In this document: positions 61,072 to 64,000 of the stretch, one piece after another
Layout: each line of letters opens with the position of its first letter
Numbering within the stretch: the stretch's first letter is position 1
NCBI RefSeq assembly: GCF_003130705.1
Contig: NZ_CP021354.1
Coordinates: 248,001 to 312,000 of the forward strand
Reading direction: 5' to 3'
DNA: 64,000 nucleotides
Origin: Rhodococcus oxybenzonivorans
GTDB taxonomy: Bacteria; Actinomycetota; Actinomycetes; Mycobacteriales; Mycobacteriaceae
The notes under the pieces: model-generated
What the model was told of the DNA's origin: nothing
What the model saw: only the letters and a program-made list of their open reading frames with translations
Databases searched by the model: none
Position numbers and translations under genes: made by a program

Positions 61072-62054
61072 GACCACAACTCCAACGGGCTGCCGAGGCC
61101 TTGCTCACGTGCCTTGTGTGCGAACAGGAGTCCGAGCGCGATGTCGGTGACCACGAGTCCGCTGTTGTAGGCGAACACCCGGTCCGTCGCGGAAAGGCGG
61201 GGCGCCGCCCGGCCGGCCAGAATGTCGGGCAGTTCAGCATCCACCGAACGCAGGACCCCGTCCGGGCCGGCCATGTCGGTACCGGTGGTACGCATCTGTT
61301 CGGCGTTGGTGGCCACCACGTAATCCGCGCCCGACAGGGTCGACGGCAACAGACCGTAGCCGACGAGGATGGAGAGCGCTCCAGGGGCGAGCCAGTCGGC
61401 TTCGATCCGCGCGGGCGTCGCTTCACCGGCCACCGCGAGGATCACGTCGGCCCGACGGGCGGACGCCTCCAGATCGGTACTGACCGTGACGGTGCGGTCC
61501 GGGTACTGACGAGCCAATTCTTCTCGAACCGCGGCAATTCCATCCGAATGTGTGCCGAAGAGTTCGAGGTGGGTGAACTGTGGGTGTGCGGTGAGGGCCA
61601 ATGGCAGCGCGAACCGCCCCTGCGTTCCGGAACCGACGACGAGCACGGTGGACGCGCTCGGTGCCGCGCAGGCCCGGATGATCAGCCCCGATACGGCCGG
61701 TGTGCGCAGGGCGCCGATGCGTCCGCAATCCATCAGGGCGATAGGGAGTCCTGTGGCGTCGTCGTACAGCGACAGCGTGGTGTAGTAGCGCTTACTCGTA
61801 CGATCCCGGTCCGGGTCGAACTTGTAGGAGGTCTTGAAAGCCACGGTGGAGCTCTGCCCGTCCCGAGCGAGCATCGAGTAGGCCACCGAATGTTTGTCGG
61901 CGGGAGCGACGGTCAGTTTCCCGGGATTCGTCGACTCTCCCGCCGCCAGCGCGCTGTACGCCTGCTCGACCGCGGCGAGCACCTCACCGGAGGACACCTC
62001 GACCTTGTCGAGATCGCTCGCCGTCAGCGTCAGGATCGGATGGGGTGCGCTCAT
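61068..62054 (-). CDS. SbnB-like ornithine cyclodeaminase/mu-crystallin family enzyme
   Basis: A 328-residue protein of the ornithine cyclodeaminase family. N-terminal substrate domain has FKTSYKFDPDRDRTSKRYYTT and LPIALMDCGRIGALRTPAVSGLI; the Rossmann part has VVGSGTQGRFALPLAL and VILAVAGEATP. SbnB is an NAD enzyme that oxidatively cleaves ACEGA to L-2,3-diaminopropionate and 2-oxoglutarate. Beside an SbnA-like gene this assignment is preferred to ornithine cyclodeaminase. Its ends overlap both neighbours by four bases. 2-Oxoglutarate released could serve the oxygenase encoded upstream. Confidence 0.87.
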   Translation of the reverse strand: MSAPHPILTLTASDLDKVEVSSGEVLAAVEQAYSALAAGESTNPGKLTVAPADKHSVAYSMLARDGQSSTVAFKTSYKFDPDRDRTSKRYYTTLSLYDDATGLPIALMDCGRIGALRTPAVSGLIIRACAAPSASTVLVVGSGTQGRFALPLALTAHPQFTHLELFGTHSDGIAAVREELARQYPDRTVTVSTDLEASARRADVILAVAGEATPARIEADWLAPGALSILVGYGLLPSTLSGADYVVATNAEQMRTTGTDMAGPDGVLRSVDAELPDILAGRAAPRLSATDRVFAYNSGLVVTDIALGLLFAHKAREQGLGSPLELWS

Positions 62055-63097
62055 CGGCTCGCGCTCCTGACGGAGTAGATCGGATGAACTCCCGACGGGT
62101 CGACGACGTCCTCACCGTACCCGTCCTCGAAGTCCTCGGCGGGGGGTCGATGCCGGCCCGGGACCCGCACGTTGATGCGCTTGAGCCACCGGTCCGTGCC
62201 GTCGTAGCGGGGTGTGAAGGGAACCCGCCCGTGCACTATGACGTCGTTGTCGATCATCAGCACCTCCCCGGCGTCGAGGGAGATCGTGCGGGCATGGCGT
62301 GCGAGTTCGTCGGACAGTCGGGCGTAGGCGCGCCGATACCGTTCGGGAGCCGTGCCGAGTGGCGTGTAGGCCGGATCGTAACGCAGGCACAGCCCGTCCT
62401 CACCGACCCAGAGTGTCGGCAGCGCAAGAGCATTGGCGCCGGGTACTGCCGTGGGCACGCCCGCCGCCGGGTTGGTCTCGTAGGAGGCGTCCGGAAGGAT
62501 CGGCACCGTGGCGCTGGCGAGTTCGACGAACTCGGCAGGTTCGAGTTCCACTTCCCGGACCGAGGAGATGGTCGTGCCGATCCGGTCGTGATTACGCATC
62601 CCGCCGAGCAGAAGGAAGTGGCACCGGCCCGGGTGGAATGCGTCCTCGGTGTGCGGTTCGAGCAGGACGGTACTGCTCGCCCCCGTCTGTTCCGTCTCGT
62701 GTCCCGGAGACGGCACGATGTTGTTGACCAGGCGACCCTCCTGCTGGCCGGACCACCCGAAGGGGGCGCCGACGACATGCGCGAGCAGCAGCATCAGCAC
62801 GTCCCACTCGGCCGTCCGGTGGGGGTCCACGTCGTTCCATCGCGCGGGGGTGGGACCGATTGCCCGATCGTCGATCTCGAACCCGGACAGCACCTGGAAT
62901 CCGAGCCCGCGCGGCTCCATCGCGCACGCCTCGCGGACCTCGGCGGGCAGCGTTCTCGCGATGTCCGCTGCCTCACCGATCAGATCGGGATTGTCGACGG
63001 TGCCGTAAGCCGACACCACCGCCGCGAGAAGGTCTGCAGTGGCCGCCGCTCCGGCAACCGAGATGGCACGCGTGGTCAGTGTTGATGCTGTGGGCAT
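62051..63097 (-). CDS. Fe(II)/2-oxoglutarate oxygenase, VioC/AsnO (clavaminate synthase)-like
   Basis: A 348-residue TauD-like oxygenase. The iron site is His and Glu in LLEPHTEDAFHPGR and a distal His in NDVIVHGRVPF; the Arg for 2-oxoglutarate lies in WLKRINVRVPG. HTEDAFH is characteristic of the clavaminate synthase-like amino acid hydroxylases such as VioC (arginine C3) and AsnO. It is the first gene of the operon, 100 bases after an IdeR-like box. It probably hydroxylates a free or tethered amino acid (Arg, Asn, or diaminopropionate-derived), creating a metal ligand or building block. Confidence 0.87.
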   Translation of the reverse strand: MPTASTLTTRAISVAGAAATADLLAAVVSAYGTVDNPDLIGEAADIARTLPAEVREACAMEPRGLGFQVLSGFEIDDRAIGPTPARWNDVDPHRTAEWDVLMLLLAHVVGAPFGWSGQQEGRLVNNIVPSPGHETEQTGASSTVLLEPHTEDAFHPGRCHFLLLGGMRNHDRIGTTISSVREVELEPAEFVELASATVPILPDASYETNPAAGVPTAVPGANALALPTLWVGEDGLCLRYDPAYTPLGTAPERYRRAYARLSDELARHARTISLDAGEVLMIDNDVIVHGRVPFTPRYDGTDRWLKRINVRVPGRHRPPAEDFEDGYGEDVVDPSGVHPIYSVRSASR

Positions 63098-63198
63098 GGA
63101 GTATCCAACTTTCGGTCAGACGATCGAGAACCGTCGTTGCTGAGAAGAAAGTGTTGTGTGAGTGCGAGATTCGAAAAGGCTCACGGCCGGAATCAGTG

Positions 63199-63217
63199 TA
63201 TGGGAAGGCTAACCTCA
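63199..63217. promoter_or_regulatory. IdeR/DtxR-like iron box
   Basis: TATGGGAAGGCTAACCTCA at 63199-63217 matches 14 of 19 positions of the IdeR consensus TTAGGTTAGGCTAACCTAA, including the whole GGCTAACCT half. It lies about 100 bases before the oxygenase start. A second partial half (TTTTAGGCCAACC) follows. This suggests iron repression of the operon. Confidence 0.6.
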
Positions 63218-63326
63218 TTTTAGGCCAACCGAAACCTTCTGTGCGACAGATCACACTACTGGACGGATTAGCGTATTCCTATGTGGCAGTGTGCTTTAAC
63301 GATTGATTACCTTCGGATTCGACGGG

Positions 63327-64000
63327 TCAGCGCAGCCGGTCGGCCGCGGCGTATGAACCGGATTCGACTACCCGTCCGTCGTCGATCACGAGTACGTCCC
63401 GACAGTATCGGGCCGCGAGTTCCAGATCGTGAGTGATCACAATCAAGCTCGTATGTCGCTCGTGCATCGTCCCGCGAAGCACATCCATAACGGACTGCGC
63501 GGTAGCGGCATCGAGCGCCGATGTCACCTCGTCGCAGATCAGGACGTCGGGTTCTGCAGCCAGTGCGCGCGCGATCGAAATGCGTTGGCGCTGACCGCCG
63601 GAAAGTTCGGAAGGGTAACGAGCGGCGAATGCCCCGGTGAGCCCCACGGTGGCGAGCAGCGCGGTGACCGTGCTGTCGAGGTGGGCCCTCCCGCGGACAC
63701 CCCGACGCCGCAGGGGGCGGGCGAGGGTATGTCCCACGGTGTGAGCGGGATTGAGTGTCGACAGCGGGTTCTGCGGGATGAGCTGTATCCGGCCGCGCAG
63801 CGACCGTGGCCGGCGGGCGATCGGAAGTCGGAGCGGTGCCTCGTGAAGCCGCATCGTTCCGGTCGCGGCCGATTCGAGGCCGGCGAGCACCCGCGCCAAA
63901 GTCGTTTTCCCGGCTCCTGATTCGCCGAGAACTGCGGTCGCCTCACCCGGGTGGACCGAGAGATCCACACCCGCCAGAACAGCTCTACCGCCACGGACGA
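63327..64000 (-). CDS. Peptide/nickel-type ABC transporter ATP-binding protein, 5'-truncated by window end
   Basis: The window shows 224 codons; the frame is open to the right edge (AVLAGVDLSVHPGE), so the true N-terminus lies beyond 64000. Walker A GESGAGKTT, Q-loop LIPQNPLSTLNPAHTVG, signature LSGGQRQRISIARAL, Walker B VLICDEVTSALD and ITHDLELA are intact. The QNP..sLNP wording is that of DppF/OppF-type ATPases for peptides, nickel or siderophore-like ligands. Its stop is 230 bases before the oxygenase start with the iron box between, so it belongs to a separate upstream operon that may import the finished metallophore. Confidence 0.87.
   Translation of the reverse strand, partial: VRGGRAVLAGVDLSVHPGEATAVLGESGAGKTTLARVLAGLESAATGTMRLHEAPLRLPIARRPRSLRGRIQLIPQNPLSTLNPAHTVGHTLARPLRRRGVRGRAHLDSTVTALLATVGLTGAFAARYPSELSGGQRQRISIARALAAEPDVLICDEVTSALDAATAQSVMDVLRGTMHERHTSLIVITHDLELAARYCRDVLVIDDGRVVESGSYAAADRLR

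Overview
The window looks like chromosomal DNA of a high-GC actinomycete, most likely Rhodococcus or a close relative. Codon third positions are strongly G/C, ATG/GTG starts follow GGAGG-type sites, and genes repeatedly overlap as ATGA or GTGA. The window also holds actinobacterial hallmarks: KshA/KshB/KstD/Hsa steroid genes, Ltp2/ChsH-type side-chain genes, mycofactocin-type SDRs, GAF-ANTAR proteins, a DUF222-HNH (13E12) element, HAIR boxes and an IdeR-like box.

Layout. 1-8.0 kb: tail of an FAD flavoprotein, SnoaL-fold proteins, SDRs, a zinc-type alcohol dehydrogenase, a degraded PucR-type regulator, then a flavin block (flavin reductase, RibB-like protein without its catalytic loop, group D monooxygenase, RutE-like nitroreductase). 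8.3-13.4 kb: a GntR/FCD-controlled unit with an SDR diverging from an MHS transporter and a split (two-subunit) transketolase. The same operator motif occurs in front of the transporter and in front of the regulator. 13.6-19.2 kb: a tightly overlapped six-gene operon paralogous to the mycobacterial chsE-chsH2-chsH1-ltp2 set that removes the last C3 unit of a steroid side chain, plus a hydratase-2 protein. 19.2-28.9 kb: SDRs, KshB, a Baeyer-Villiger monooxygenase, KshA, HsaA-like, HsaC-like and an IclR regulator. 28.9-33.1 kb: HutC-type regulator and a phosphonate-type ABC transporter (PhnD, PhnC, PhnE) translationally coupled to a tyrosine-phosphatase-fold enzyme. 33.1-41.3 kb: PadR, HsaB-like flavin reductase, KstD, a small zinc-ribbon-like protein, four SDRs, a secreted phosphatase and a true ketosteroid isomerase.

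41.3-46.6 kb is a transition zone: P-loop kinase, DUF6114/DUF6230 pair, a DUF222-HNH gene broken by an in-frame stop, a GAF-ANTAR protein, a small secreted protein and a decayed glgX. 46.8-57.1 kb is a heat-shock island: hsp20, dnaK-grpE-dnaJ behind HAIR sites, and a second set (hsp20, J-domain protein, HspR-like MerR) behind a different inverted repeat. Between them lie a metallophosphatase, GTP cyclohydrolase I, DoxX and regulators. 57.2-64 kb: an overlapping operon predicted to make and export an L-2,3-diaminopropionate-derived molecule (MATE, SbnA-like, SbnH-like decarboxylase, SbnB-like, VioC/AsnO-like oxygenase). An IdeR-like box precedes it, so an iron-controlled siderophore or related metabolite is inferred. 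A peptide-type ABC ATPase runs off the right end.

Together the 1-41 kb part reads as one of several steroid catabolic clusters typical of rhodococci. KSI/SDR oxidise and isomerise the A ring, KstD and KshAB open ring B, HsaA/HsaB/HsaC hydroxylate and cleave ring A, and the Chs/Ltp2 set trims the side chain. The meta-cleavage hydrolase (HsaD) and later ring C/D genes are not in the window. No tRNA, rRNA, CRISPR array or intact insertion sequence was seen.
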